Below, piece by piece: positions 1 to 10,595 of a DNA stretch of 64,000 nucleotides. Source of the stretch: Puccinia triticina (Eukaryota; Basidiomycota; Pucciniomycetes; Pucciniales; Pucciniaceae). The notes under the pieces were generated by a model, which was not told the DNA's origin, made no database searches, and saw only the letters and a program-made list of their open reading frames with translations. Positions within the stretch are counted from its first letter, which is position 1; each line of letters opens with the position of its first letter. The stretch lies in contig NC_070566.1 in NCBI RefSeq assembly GCF_026914185.1, forward strand, positions 2,356,001-2,420,000, read 5' to 3'. Made by a program: the position numbers and the translations under genes.

Positions 1-654
1 CGGGCATCGGCGTTATCTGATTACGTCATAGATGAGCTGTTGACTTCGGAAATTTTTTTGAACGCGATTGAAGACACCTTTTCTAATCACACGGAAGTGG
101 AGGATGCGAGAAGACAGTTGTTGGCGCTTCGTCAAGGTTCGAGGCCCATTGGTGATTTCAATATTCATTTCAGAACTTTGCTGTATGGAGTCGATCTCTC
201 GGACGCTTCTCAAATGGAGATCTATGAAGCAGCGATCAATCCGAGAATTCTCGATTTGGCGGCGATTAGAGGTGGATGGAACGAATTGACTTCTTTGGAA
301 GCTAAGATGCAGTTGGCGGTAAAGTTATTGGTCGATGTCCCTCATGTGGCGTTGATAAGTCAACGACAATCGGCCCCTCCTTCTGTCCCTCAATTGGAGC
401 CGCGAGTTGCTACCGCCCCTGTGAAGCCTTTACCTCCTGCGGTCCCGATGGATTTGGACGCCATGGAAGCTGCGGAGGGTTTTTCTTTCGCCAATTTCAG
501 AGCTGAATGTCGCAAGCGTCACATTTGCATCCGTTGCGGTGAAAATTACGATGAAGAACATGAAGCTATTCACGGTTGTCCTCTTCCGGACGATCAACGG
601 TTGAAGCGTCCGGATATTTTGCAGTTGTGGCGTGATATGGGGGGGACGCTTTGA
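1..654 (+). CDS. GYP-A Gag, C-terminal part
   Basis: The frame is open from base 1, so this is the C-terminal 217 residues of a capsid-type Gag that starts upstream. Near its end is a cysteine/histidine knuckle (C-x2-C-x9-H-x-GC around 525-575), the usual nucleic-acid-binding element of retrotransposon Gag. It ends at TGA 652-654, and the same frame continues open straight into Pol. That TGA could be a leaky stop, but a single CGA-to-TGA change in an originally continuous Gag-Pol is more likely (see findings). Confidence 0.85.
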   Translation, partial: RASALSDYVIDELLTSEIFLNAIEDTFSNHTEVEDARRQLLALRQGSRPIGDFNIHFRTLLYGVDLSDASQMEIYEAAINPRILDLAAIRGGWNELTSLEAKMQLAVKLLVDVPHVALISQRQSAPPSVPQLEPRVATAPVKPLPPAVPMDLDAMEAAEGFSFANFRAECRKRHICIRCGENYDEEHEAIHGCPLPDDQRLKRPDILQLWRDMGGTL

Positions 655-3600
655 GAGGATTCTCCGACGGACTCTCGTCGTGATCGTCGGTCCGAATCTC
701 CTTGTGAGGTTCGTCGTGAATCAACTGTGGGAAAAGGGAAGAAACGCGAGTCGGTTTCAGAAATGGCACATCAAGGGCCAGCGAAGCGTTCTCATTCTGA
801 GTCCCCAGTGGCTTCCGCTCCTTCCGGGTCTTTCATTCCTTCCGGGGTTCCTTCTGGTTCGGGTTCTGGCGGACCAGTCGCTGGCCCTTCTCGACAAACT
901 GTGGAGCCGTTGGATTTGATCTCAGCGGAGCCATGGTCTATCAGCGAAATTTTGTTCCATTGTCAAATGATGGAGGCTGAGTATGATGACGAAGAGGGTG
1001 AAATAGAGCGTAAGTCTTTTGAGTTGATAAAAAAACCTAATGTTTTCAGCAATCGCCCATTTTTTGATGGAAAGTTACTCGTTAAGAAGAACAAGCTAAT
1101 TGATGTTTCTGTGCTTGTTGATTCGGGTGCTTCCACCTCTTTCATTGATGAACGTTTTGTGTCTCAGAATAAGATAAAAGTAAAGGATTTAGAGTTCGGG
1201 CTTCAAGTACGATCATTTGATGGTTCTTCTCCGGTTTCTGGCGACGTTTTTCATTTTATAGATGGTTTTATTTTGATCCCTACTGTTAAGGGCAAATTTC
1301 TTCACTCATCCGTAAGGTTACATGTTACTAAGTTGTCTTCAGCGTCAATTATCTTGGGCAGTACCTGGTTGAGTGCCACTAATACTTTTATTGGTGGAGT
1401 TAAGAACGATATTGTTATTCATGGCTGCGAGATTTCGACTTCAGTGAAGGAGCCGCCTAAGGGTTCTTGTTTGTTAGATGAGTTTTCCGACGTTTTTGTA
1501 TCTGAAAGCCTGGTTTCTCTGCCCCCGCATCGATTGGGTTTTGACTGTGAAGTAAATTTGAAAGACAATTCTATTCCCCTGTTTGGGAAAATGTACAATT
1601 TGAGCAAAACTGAAAGAGATCAATTAAAGAGTTATGTTGACAACAATTTGAGGAAAGGGTTTATTCGCGTTTCTTCTTCTGCAGCGGCTTCTCTCATCTT
1701 TTACGCCAAAATGGAGGGGAAGGCTGATTGCCCTTGCGTGGATTATTGGTTGTTGAATGGTATGACTGTCAGAGATTCTTATCCTCTTCCGGTTATCTCC
1801 CAGTTATTAAACAACTTACACGGTTGTAGGTTTCTTTCAAAAATTGATCTTAAAGCGGCCTTTAATTTGTTGCGGGTTGCCAAGGGTCACGAGTGGAAGA
1901 CTGCCTTTTGCACTCCATGGGGTTTATATGAATACTTAGTGATGCCTTTTGGATTGGCGAACGCACCGGCAACTTTTCAGAGATTCATACAGCACGTTCT
2001 GCGTGAGTATTTGGACGTGTGTTGTTTTGTTTATATTGACAATATCTTAATTTTTTCGCGGACAGAAGAATCACATTTCGAGGATTTGCGCAAGGTATTG
2101 GGGAAGTTAAGAGAATATTCTTTGAAGGCTTCTTTAGCCAAATGTGAATTTTTTTGTTCAAAGGTTACTTTTTTAGGTTTCGACATAACTGCCGAGGGTT
2201 TAAAGATGAATAGTCGTAAGTTAGATACAATCAGAGATTGGCTCTATCCAGCAAATTTGAAAGGTTTGCGGCGATTTCTAGGGTTTACAAATTTTTACAG
2301 AAAATTTATTCCAAGGTTTTCTCATGCAGCAGGGCCTTTGACGACTTTGACTCAAGAAAAAATTGGCAGCAGTGTGGGTTTTCAAACTGATGAGTCGTTA
2401 GCAGCTTTTGAAGAGCTGAAGCGTTTGTTTATGGAAGAACCGTTGTTGAAACATTTTGATTTTGAGAAACCAAGGATCGTGCATTGTGATGCATCTGGGT
2501 TCGCTATAGCTGCGGTTTTGAGTCAGCGGGACACTCACGGACAGGTTTTCCCTGTAAGTTATTTCTCTCGGAAGCTAACAGATCGGGAACGTTCTTGGCC
2601 TATTTTTGATATTGAACTTTTAGCGATAGTGGCGGCTTTTGAGGATTGGAGAGCGTGGTTGATGGGAACAGTTGAGCCGGTACAAGTTTTCTCTGACCAT
2701 TCTAATTTGTTACACTTTAGGACCGCTAAATATCTTTCTCCTAAACAAGCTAGGTGGGCAGGATTCTTAGATAATTTTCATATGTTAATCTATCATATTG
2801 CAGGTTCAAAGAATCCAGCGGACAGACCAAGTCGAAGGGATGACTTTGTGGGATCTCGCCGGGATATTATGGAATCAGAATCGTTGGCAAGGAAGATGGT
2901 GAGTTGTGATGAAGTATCTTCTAATGACAGAGCTTCGACAATAGGTTTTAAAGGGATACATGATATGGGTTTTCAACGCCCAAATCAACAGCTGCTGACG
3001 TTTTTTAAGCAAAACTATACTGACGACAAATTGAAATTAAAGGGAGTTACTTTACAAGACGATGTGGTTTGGTTTAAAGACAGAGTCTTGGTTCCAGCTT
3101 CTCTACGGGTACGAATTTTGACGATGTACCATGACGCACCGACAGTGGGCCATCCGGGTGTCGCTAGGACTCTTTCAACTCTCACTCAAACCTTTTCTTG
3201 GCCTCAAGTCAAGACTTCGGTCATTAATTACGTCAAATCTTGTGATTCATGTCAAAGGGTGAAGGCTCGTAGGCAAGCAAGTGACGGTCAGCTTGTGTCA
3301 TTGGTACCGGATGATAAACCTTGGAGTACTATAGGTATGGACATGATTACTAAACTTCCTCTTTTGGGGGGATATGATTCAATACTAGTAGTAATTGATT
3401 TATTAAGCAAGCTAACACATTTTATTCCCTGTAAAGAGTCTTCTTCGTCGGCGGTTTTGGAAAATTTATTCAGGAAGAATGTTTTTCGTTTACATGGTTT
3501 GCCTGAAAGAATAGTTTTGGATAGGGGAGCTACATTTGTGAGTGAATTTTGGAAATCGTTGATGACTGCTTTGAGTATTAAGAGTTCGCTGTCGACGGCT

Positions 3601-4413
3601 TATCATCCACAAACTGATGGCCAGACGGAGCGTATGAATCAGGTGTTAGAAGATTATTTACAACATTTTTGTTCATATTATCAGGATAATTGGGATCGTG
3701 CTTTGGATATGGCGGAATTCTCAATTAACAATCTGGACTCGGCAAGTTTACGAGTTTCTCCGTTTTTCTTCACTTACGGACATCATCCAAGATTCAATAT
3801 TATAACTGAATCTCGTGGTCGCAAGGACTTAGATAGTTTTATTACGGATCTACAATTGACTCAAGAAACGGCGATGGAGTGTTTGGATTTAGCAAGGAAA
3901 AAACAAGCGAAGTATTACAATTTGAAGAAGAAACCAGCTCCAGTGTACAAGGAAGGAGAAATGGTATTGTTGCTGCAAAAGTTTATTAAGACCAGACGCT
4001 TAAACTCCAAATTAGATTATAGATACATTGGGCCGTTCCAAGTGGTGAAAATGATAGGAAGCAATGCGGTTCAGTTGGATATAAGTAAGGAATATCCTAA
4101 ATTGCATCCCGTCTTTAATGTTTCTTTGATTGTTAGGTACATTGGTCCGAATGCTTACGTTGATCGAGGATTGATTGAGGGTATTAAAGAAAAGTATTAT
4201 GCGGACAAAGATGTAGTGGATTGGACGCTGTTGAAATCGATCTTGGATGCACGACTAGTAAGGAAGGGTAAATATGAATACTTACTTTCGTGGAATAATT
4301 CTACTGTTGGGAATGATACGTGGGTTGCTGAAGAACATCTTCCAGAAAAATTGAATTTGTGCATCAAGAAGTTTCAAGAAGTTCATGGTGAATTGTTTGG
4401 CCTTGCGAAGTGA
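655..4413 (+). CDS. GYP-A Pol polyprotein (PR-RT-RNase H-IN-chromodomain)
   Basis: A 1,250-residue open frame in phase with Gag; the first in-frame ATG is at 763. The protease motif VDSGAS lies near 1117-1135. RT spans about 1560-2300 and ends with the catalytic box at 2032-2043. That box reads YIDN instead of YIDD, a loss of one metal-binding aspartate that predicts a dead polymerase. RNase H (about 2470-2800) keeps D-E-D. Integrase has an HHCC finger (3130-3260) and D, D, E at IGMD, VLDRG and QTERMN (3340-3640). The C-terminal 50 residues (ILDARLVRKGKYEYLLSW...) resemble a chromodomain, which would steer integration to marked chromatin. The frame is otherwise uninterrupted. Confidence 0.93.
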   Translation, partial: EDSPTDSRRDRRSESPCEVRRESTVGKGKKRESVSEMAHQGPAKRSHSESPVASAPSGSFIPSGVPSGSGSGGPVAGPSRQTVEPLDLISAEPWSISEILFHCQMMEAEYDDEEGEIERKSFELIKKPNVFSNRPFFDGKLLVKKNKLIDVSVLVDSGASTSFIDERFVSQNKIKVKDLEFGLQVRSFDGSSPVSGDVFHFIDGFILIPTVKGKFLHSSVRLHVTKLSSASIILGSTWLSATNTFIGGVKNDIVIHGCEISTSVKEPPKGSCLLDEFSDVFVSESLVSLPPHRLGFDCEVNLKDNSIPLFGKMYNLSKTERDQLKSYVDNNLRKGFIRVSSSAAASLIFYAKMEGKADCPCVDYWLLNGMTVRDSYPLPVISQLLNNLHGCRFLSKIDLKAAFNLLRVAKGHEWKTAFCTPWGLYEYLVMPFGLANAPATFQRFIQHVLREYLDVCCFVYIDNILIFSRTEESHFEDLRKVLGKLREYSLKASLAKCEFFCSKVTFLGFDITAEGLKMNSRKLDTIRDWLYPANLKGLRRFLGFTNFYRKFIPRFSHAAGPLTTLTQEKIGSSVGFQTDESLAAFEELKRLFMEEPLLKHFDFEKPRIVHCDASGFAIAAVLSQRDTHGQVFPVSYFSRKLTDRERSWPIFDIELLAIVAAFEDWRAWLMGTVEPVQVFSDHSNLLHFRTAKYLSPKQARWAGFLDNFHMLIYHIAGSKNPADRPSRRDDFVGSRRDIMESESLARKMVSCDEVSSNDRASTIGFKGIHDMGFQRPNQQLLTFFKQNYTDDKLKLKGVTLQDDVVWFKDRVLVPASLRVRILTMYHDAPTVGHPGVARTLSTLTQTFSWPQVKTSVINYVKSCDSCQRVKARRQASDGQLVSLVPDDKPWSTIGMDMITKLPLLGGYDSILVVIDLLSKLTHFIPCKESSSSAVLENLFRKNVFRLHGLPERIVLDRGATFVSEFWKSLMTALSIKSSLSTAYHPQTDGQTERMNQVLEDYLQHFCSYYQDNWDRALDMAEFSINNLDSASLRVSPFFFTYGHHPRFNIITESRGRKDLDSFITDLQLTQETAMECLDLARKKQAKYYNLKKKPAPVYKEGEMVLLLQKFIKTRRLNSKLDYRYIGPFQVVKMIGSNAVQLDISKEYPKLHPVFNVSLIVRYIGPNAYVDRGLIEGIKEKYYADKDVVDWTLLKSILDARLVRKGKYEYLLSWNNSTVGNDTWVAEEHLPEKLNLCIKKFQEVHGELFGLAK

Positions 4414-4474
4414 AAGAGGAATAAAAAAACGGCCACAGCTTCGGAAGGATTGTAGGTATAAGGTGAGTCTTATT

Positions 4475-4912
4475 TGTAACGACTGGGATTTCTGTTAACT
4501 ATCATCTACACGTTTTCTAGAATTACAATCACGTTTTCTAGAATTACAATTAGAATTGAGTGTAACACGATAGCATCATGCGCTTTAAGAATGATAAAGA
4601 TAATTATTGTTCTTTTGTAGTAAATTAATTTGAAATAACTCGGTTGTTTTACTAATATGATCTCGGAATTATTCATATATAATTCTATGTTGTATCCGTC
4701 TTTGTCCTCTTCTTTTTCTTCTTTCTCATCTCGTTATCTTTGTTCTTTATTTCTCATTACTATCGGGAAATACTAAATACTATTCGATTCAAACTTCTAT
4801 CCTCTATTGATAAAATGATCCTCATTAGAGTTCTAAGAGGATCATCTTTCCCCTCGTTCTTATGCTAGGCTATCTTGCCAATTGAGATAAGAATAGTAGG
4901 TGGGCCCTCACA
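4475..4912 (+). repeat. Probable 3' LTR of GYP-A
   Basis: It begins TGTAACGACTGG soon after the Pol stop and can be drawn to a CA at 4911-4912. It contains a TATATA stretch near 4675 and a 22-bp tandem duplication (acgttttctagaattacaat, about 4508-4551). Only one LTR is in the window, so both ends are inferred from position and TG...CA and could be wrong by tens of bases. Confidence 0.4.
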
Positions 4913-5179
4913 ACGAGTGGCACCGCGTGGTCCCCATCCATCTTCCAGCTGATTTGGAACGATACATGTTCCAGGTATTGTACTAAGCACTGTCCTGGTC
5001 CAATGAAGCAAAACACCTGCTATACTCCCCCTTGTCTTCTTGTTTCACATGTTTTTTCTGCTGTTTTTGTGTTCCGCATGCCGGTCCTGAGGCGTATAAA
5101 GCAATCTATGATCCCTTCCCCCCCAAAATAAAAAAAAATAAAAATTCTGAGTGCAAGGTGTCCCGTCCTCCACCGAGCG
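4913..5179. other. Spacer between GYP-A and the recombinase gene
   Basis: No gene or clear repeat is recognised. The right half leads into the recombinase frame and may be part of the same mobile element. Confidence 0.4.
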
Positions 5180-6240
5180 ATGCTCCCACTCGACAAAATC
5201 AAACCCTTCCTTCGGGACGGGTCCGTCGAGAAAACTCCCACGCCACAAAACCTCTATTTCCTCAGGAGTTATAAGTTAAACTCACTCCTCACGCTCAACA
5301 CTGCCGTCAAGAAATTCTCCCGCTTCAAAGCGGCACAAGGAATTAAGGAATACCGGTTACCAATCACAGAAGACGATGTCTACGACTTCTGCTTCTGGGC
5401 TGGGAGGGATGAAGGAAAGAACGAGACGCAGGCCATCGCCGCGAGCACCCTTGAGAAATATCTGAACGGGACACCGCACGCAATACCCGGAATCCATGAA
5501 TAAGACCGTGAAAATCCTATTGCGATCCTCTGCTAGGGCCGACGCCTCACTTCCGGCAAAACCAAAGAAGGGAGCTGTTCACCTTAAACACCTCCTCTTC
5601 CTGGCCGAGCAACTTCAGCATAAAGGACCAATGGAGCAAGCGGTCCTAGACCTCGCAATCACCGCGTTCTGGGGAATGGCTAGGCTGGGTGAACTTACTT
5701 ACAATAGAGACTCGGGACCGCTAGACCACGCTACCTCGCTCCTCACATCCGATGTAAAATTCGTCTCCGCAGCCGGAAAGATGAAAATAAAGCTCGCATT
5801 GCGATATGCTAAAACTTGCAAACCAGGCAAGGTTCAACACATCGACCTGAAAGCCCTCAATAACGCCCTCTGTCCTGTCGAGGCAGTCAAGCGCCAAATC
5901 GAGGAATCAAAGGGGCACCAATCCTCACTATTCGGTTACTTTGACCCCACAGGCAACCGCCGGCACCTCACAAAGAGCAACGTCACCAAAATTCTCACAA
6001 GCGTCTGGAGAAGCGGTGACTACCACGGAATCTCCGGGCATTCCTTCCGGGTCGGGGGCGCGTCTCTCCGGAACGCAATGGGCGTAAGCGTCACGGATAT
6101 CTGCCGCCTAGGAAGGTGGGTGTCGGAGTGCTATAAGCTATACATCTGACCCTACACCCCGCAGGAGAAAAGCGACGCGATATCGTTAATGGAAGACTTA
6201 GACCGTTGTTGGGCTGCCACACCCCCTGTCTTAAATCACT
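5180..6240 (+). pseudogene. Broken tyrosine recombinase (Crypton-like or related mobile element)
   Basis: The first part (5180-5503) has the helical N-terminal core-binding look of phage-integrase-type enzymes. The second (5496-6149) is the catalytic domain: Arg in MARLGELTY, then GHSFRVGG (H-x-x-R) and GRWVSECYKLYI, ending in the nucleophile tyrosine. Such enzymes cut and rejoin DNA through a phosphotyrosine link. The two parts are in different frames, and the expected linker ahead of HRTQYPES is shortened, so a small deletion has shifted the frame near 5475. The stop at 6147-6149 is TGA, and the same frame stays open to TAA 6238-6240, so the family C-terminus probably runs to there. Which element it belonged to is not visible; no ends were found. 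Confidence 0.75.
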
Positions 6241-7489
6241 AACCATAGAACTCCAACCATAACTACCCTGTCGGGGAAATGAAATCAATTGATAAGGGAA
6301 CTCCCTGAGGCTTGAGCTCACTCCAGAGTTGGGTCTGAGGTCGTACCCCCCTCGCCGTGTCGAATTTAAACTCGCACATTGGGTGGATGCATCCGTCTAT
6401 GCATATCGATCTGCATGAGTCATCGATCTACATAGTCATGACATTCGATCTGAACTCCGCTTCTGAACTTTAGTCATCTACACATTATTCGCCGATAACT
6501 CAATTTCCCCTTTCCGTTCCGTTCCCTTCTTATCAAATCATCGTCGCTTTCATTGTCAACCCGTCGACCTTCATTGATTCAATTCTACTCGGAGACATTC
6601 TTCTTCACATCGAATCGATCATCAAAACCAAAAACTCAATCCTAACTCTCGCCGACTTCAAACTCTCAGGAGGAGCTAGAACCAGTCTCTGGGCAGGTAT
6701 ACAGTCTTATCCCTTAGTTGATAACTAGCATCACTCAACTTGTTATTGACATCTTTCTGTTTTATAATCAATTGTTTTAGGCTGTTTTGTTGTGACATTC
6801 CTGGTGTTTGCGCGTCGTCGTCGTTATCATTGTGTTGCGGTTTCTTTGATTCAATTCGTTCTCTTTAAAGGTATTTATTTACATTTTATTATTACAAGTT
6901 GTTCTTAAAATACTAATCTGTTACCTTTCATTCTTTAAAGTGTTATTTACTTTTATTGAGTTTTTTATTATATAACTGTTTCAATAAAGTAATTCGTCTA
7001 CCATTTTTACACGCCCTGTGGCGAGATCATTTGTTTTTGTAAAGGTTTCCTCTCCCTCCCCCACGAAGCCGAGCGGCGCAGCTTCTCCCTCGTCTCGAGG
7101 TCAAGCTGACGTCCTGTGCACGTCTTCCGGAGTGAGGCACCTTACCCCCGACCCTCACTCGGCCAGCTTGGGAAGCAGCATACACGCTCTTCCGGGTTGG
7201 CCTAGGCTTCTAGACACTACCATAGCCGAAATAGTAAGACATTTGAAATCTACACCTTAAGGGCTACCAAGCCTCGCCGTAGGCAAGCCGAGCCAAGTGT
7301 CCGCGACACGTGAGTCCCCCCGGGCTCCCCGCTCCGCTTGCGTGCTCACGCAGTAACAGTGACACGGACTAGTAGCTCTTATGAGATACGCAGGCTTGAA
7401 ACACTCCGGCAAGTAAGTAGGTCAACTTCGTGCAGACACCCCGGCCCAACCCTGAGGTCGGCTGTTTGCACTCTACATGAGACAGTGGA
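6241..7489. other. No recognisable gene
   Basis: The left part is AT-rich and non-coding. A GC-rich block at about 7020-7420 gives short open frames with no family resemblance. I find no LTR pair, RNA gene or terminal repeat here. Confidence 0.4.
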
Positions 7490-7785
7490 GGGAGGCCACT
7501 CTTTGAGCGCATACCTGCGCATACTTATTGGTAATTATTTACGGGGTTATGTAGCTTTGGAGTTGAGTTATAAGCTCAATCACTGGACTGACACAAAGTA
7601 TAATGTACAAAGATTCCTAACGGGTCTCCGCGAGGTGCATGGCCTCGCCGATGCTTGGGTCTCAAGGTACAAAAACTGGGCTGCCACTGACTGAACAGGT
7701 GCAGTAAATCAACCGGACTACCTCCTCAGAATATAGAAAGACTTTGGTCTTCTGACTCACACTGCTTCCCTAGCCGATTGTTCGA

Positions 7786-10425
7786 ATGATGCCGATGGTG
7801 ACCAATCATCGACTCCTTTTCACCATTTGCGCGATCTTTCTGCCCTGTGAGGTGATATACGCCTTCTTTCCTGATTTGGCTAGCCGAACCATTCCGAAAC
7901 GGCCCTCCGGCACCTCACACTGGACCCCAGGGCGCTCATTGGAATTGTCAGATGAAAGACCAACGACGGGAAATTTTCAAGTCCGCCAGAGTGAAGATCA
8001 TACCGCACCGGCCCTTGCTAGCCACATTGAATTTAACACACTGGAAGAGCTCAGAAATGCAGGTCATGAGTTGCGGCTTGCTTCAACTGGCCAATTCCTG
8101 GATCAAAAATGTGCTGGAACTGTTACACAATCATGGGAAGCTCAGGCCCCCAACAAACATCAAGAATCTTGCGTTTTCCCTTCCGGTTCTTCATCATTTC
8201 CAGGTGGTGGGCAGACTAGAAACCTCATCGATAATCTGCACTGGGGAGGTCCGGATTCAACACTCCGTAAGAATGAGAGTGATCGATCTCTTCCACAGGA
8301 AACAGTGAAGATGGAATCACTTGCTGAAGAATCATTCACAAACCCCCAAGCTGGCATGACGGATGGACCAAGAACTTCTATCAGTATTTTTGGACTTTCT
8401 TCACACACAAAAAATAGAGGTGGGGAAAAACACCACTACAGCAGTGGATTTTCTTACTCTGAAGAGCAGGAGAAGGGTATGGAGGGAACCTCCAGGGGAA
8501 ATCTTTATCATGGTGCTTCATATGTTGATGTCAAACCTATGGGACATAACATTGAGGGCCCAGTATTTAAGAAGTCTAAAGTTTACAATCCTTTGCCAGA
8601 ATCCAATTCAAGTCAGGGCGAACACAAATACATGGAATGGGATAATAATGATCATAAACTTAAATCCATTGAAAGCAGCAATGATCTTGGAAAATCAATG
8701 GTACAAGACAAGACATCTTGTCAGGAAAATGCGGCTTTTGAGACTGGAATAAAGAGAGAGCCTTTGGAAGAAAAGCAAAAGGATCCCCACCAAATGGCCT
8801 CCAGCTCTCATGTTGGCTCCAAGCAGGATGATGTTTCTGCCATTGCGCCGAAGGTGATAGATCTATATTTTGATCCAGGCTTGATTTTGATTCAACATCC
8901 ATCTCCAAAAGTTGAGCAAGAACTCCAAAATTTATTTAAAACAAAAAAAATTACTGAAAAAAGAAAAGTGATGTTTAATGCTGAAGATGCTCCTGAGTTC
9001 TTTGATCAACTGAACAAAATCTATTACATCAAACATTCATCAGAATCCAAGGTTCCCAAAGACAGCAAGAGGAAAAGGAAAAATTTCAGTTCCTCAAACC
9101 TGCTAAGGAAATTTGATGAGTTATGGGCTAATCGAGAACTATGGTTCAAATTTTGGGAACTCAAAACTGGTACCAACTTTGGAGATGAAATAAAGGATGA
9201 GGACTACCAGAAATTACTTCTGCTGTTTTGCTTGTATGTTGACACAATATATACTATTATTTCTCCATCAGAGAAAGAGGTAAACTCAATTCAAAACAAG
9301 GAGTCATGTTTCAAGAATTCCCTTGTGAGATTTTGGCAACTCAATGGCATTTTCTTAAACCATGATAAGTTTAGGAAAGAATTTCTGAGGCTAAAATCAG
9401 TCAAGAGATCCATTCCTAAATTAGCATGGTGGTTTTTGGATTTCTGGCTTCAGGAACCAGGAAGAGAGGATCTCAAAGTTCTGTACTTCAAAGAAAGGCA
9501 AAAGAAATCTAGTGGCTTTAAACAATTTTTCAATTCCATTGTTCAATTCTACACTGAAAATTTAAACTATCAGTTAAAGTATGGCCAAAATTACTCCAAA
9601 TATCAAGAACAAAACCATCATACTGAAGCTGTATTTCACAAGCTCAATACTATTCTTGTTGAACCAAAGATTAAAAGTCTAAAGTTTGATCTAGGTTTAA
9701 TTTTGGTTGAACATCCATCCTCAGTTGTTCAACATGAACTTGAAAGTTTTTTTCATTCAGAAGAATTCATTAGAACAGGCGCAGTCATGTTCACTGTTGA
9801 AAGTGCCCATGATATTTTTGCTCAAATAAGGCTAATCTACTCCACAAAACATTTTTCAGAATCACATGTGCCCTTGGAGCATGAGAAGAAAAGGAAGAAT
9901 TTTAACAACTTCAATCTGGTAAGACAATTTGAAAAATTATGGGATAATCAGAACCTCTGGTTCAGGTTTTGGGAACTACAGACTGGTACCAACTTTGAAG
10001 GTGCAATGAAAAATACAAACTACCAGAGATTACTTCAGATCTTTTTCTTGTACGTTGAATCAATAGATGCTATTATTACTCCATCAGGGAAGGGTGTCAA
10101 CTTGATAGCAACCAAAGAATTGCTTTTCAAACATTCTTTCAAGAGGTTTGAGGAATTAAAACAAATTGTCATGAAAGATGAAAAATTTAAGATAGAATGT
10201 CTTACCTTTAGATTATTAAAAAAACAGATTCCCCAATTAACATGGGTTTTCTTGGATTTCTGGCTTCAGGAACCAGGAAGAGATGATCTCAAATCTCTCT
10301 ATGCCATCCAAAAGGGAGGGAACATCAATGGCTTCAAACAATTCTTTAATGCCATCATTCAATTTTCCACTACAAACTTAAACAAGAACTTGAAATATGG
10401 ACCAAATCATTCTGCAAAAAAATGA
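7786..10425 (+). CDS. Large secreted protein with a tandemly duplicated C-terminal domain (effector candidate, copy 1)
   Basis: An intronless 879-residue protein of no family I recognise. The N-terminus has a short polar start and a hydrophobic stretch (LLFTICAIFLPC) typical of a signal peptide ending near residue 25, with no later membrane segment. Residues 30-350 are polar, low in order and rich in S, N, G, E and K. From about 354 to the end are two diverged copies of one 250-residue unit (about 354-605 and 628-876). Each has a basic patch (KRKRKNFSSSN; EKKRKNFNNFN), LWF+FWEL+TGTNF, LDFWLQEPGR+DL, GFKQFFN, and a closing LKYG. The basic patches could act as nuclear signals. The paralogue at 25247-27898 keeps the same plan. 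Secretion, size, duplication and a transposon-rich setting suggest a rust effector; that role is inference. Confidence 0.85.
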   Translation: MMPMVTNHRLLFTICAIFLPCEVIYAFFPDLASRTIPKRPSGTSHWTPGRSLELSDERPTTGNFQVRQSEDHTAPALASHIEFNTLEELRNAGHELRLASTGQFLDQKCAGTVTQSWEAQAPNKHQESCVFPSGSSSFPGGGQTRNLIDNLHWGGPDSTLRKNESDRSLPQETVKMESLAEESFTNPQAGMTDGPRTSISIFGLSSHTKNRGGEKHHYSSGFSYSEEQEKGMEGTSRGNLYHGASYVDVKPMGHNIEGPVFKKSKVYNPLPESNSSQGEHKYMEWDNNDHKLKSIESSNDLGKSMVQDKTSCQENAAFETGIKREPLEEKQKDPHQMASSSHVGSKQDDVSAIAPKVIDLYFDPGLILIQHPSPKVEQELQNLFKTKKITEKRKVMFNAEDAPEFFDQLNKIYYIKHSSESKVPKDSKRKRKNFSSSNLLRKFDELWANRELWFKFWELKTGTNFGDEIKDEDYQKLLLLFCLYVDTIYTIISPSEKEVNSIQNKESCFKNSLVRFWQLNGIFLNHDKFRKEFLRLKSVKRSIPKLAWWFLDFWLQEPGREDLKVLYFKERQKKSSGFKQFFNSIVQFYTENLNYQLKYGQNYSKYQEQNHHTEAVFHKLNTILVEPKIKSLKFDLGLILVEHPSSVVQHELESFFHSEEFIRTGAVMFTVESAHDIFAQIRLIYSTKHFSESHVPLEHEKKRKNFNNFNLVRQFEKLWDNQNLWFRFWELQTGTNFEGAMKNTNYQRLLQIFFLYVESIDAIITPSGKGVNLIATKELLFKHSFKRFEELKQIVMKDEKFKIECLTFRLLKKQIPQLTWVFLDFWLQEPGRDDLKSLYAIQKGGNINGFKQFFNAIIQFSTTNLNKNLKYGPNHSAKK

Positions 10426-10463
10426 GGTTCCAGCTTCCTCTCCATTCCAACACCATCTGAAAT

Positions 10464-10595
10464 CAACACCATCTGAAAGGATGTACAATCTTCAATCACC
10501 CGTTAAGATCAGACAAGTGATTCACTATCTGAAACCAACACCATCTGAAAGGATGTACAATCTTCAATCACCAATTAAGATCAGACAGGTGATAA
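10464..10595 (+). repeat. 72-bp tandem duplication just 3' of the secreted-protein gene
   Basis: The segment starting caacaccatctgaaagg occurs at 10464 and again at 10536, with few differences, up to cagacargtgat. The paralogue's 3' flank does not show it, so it arose after the gene duplication. Confidence 0.8.

Larger units (their letters stand above)
1..4912 (+). mobile_element. GYP-A: Ty3/gypsy chromovirus, 5' end outside the window
   Basis: A Gag-Pol retrotransposon entering from the left edge: Gag with a zinc knuckle, then protease, reverse transcriptase, RNase H, integrase and a chromodomain-like tail in one frame, followed by a probable 3' LTR. The order PR-RT-RH-IN places it in Ty3/gypsy; the tail places it among chromoviruses. 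The 5' LTR and start of Gag lie outside. It is related to GYP-B (28534-42010): RT segments such as [13 protein letters not shown] against [13 protein letters not shown] are nearly the same, but the LTRs differ. Confidence 0.93.

Noticed and set aside
7338..7694. 118-codon open frame upstream of the first secreted-protein gene
   Set aside because: It overlaps the duplicated 5' flank, where the paralogue is not open in the same frame; no family resemblance.
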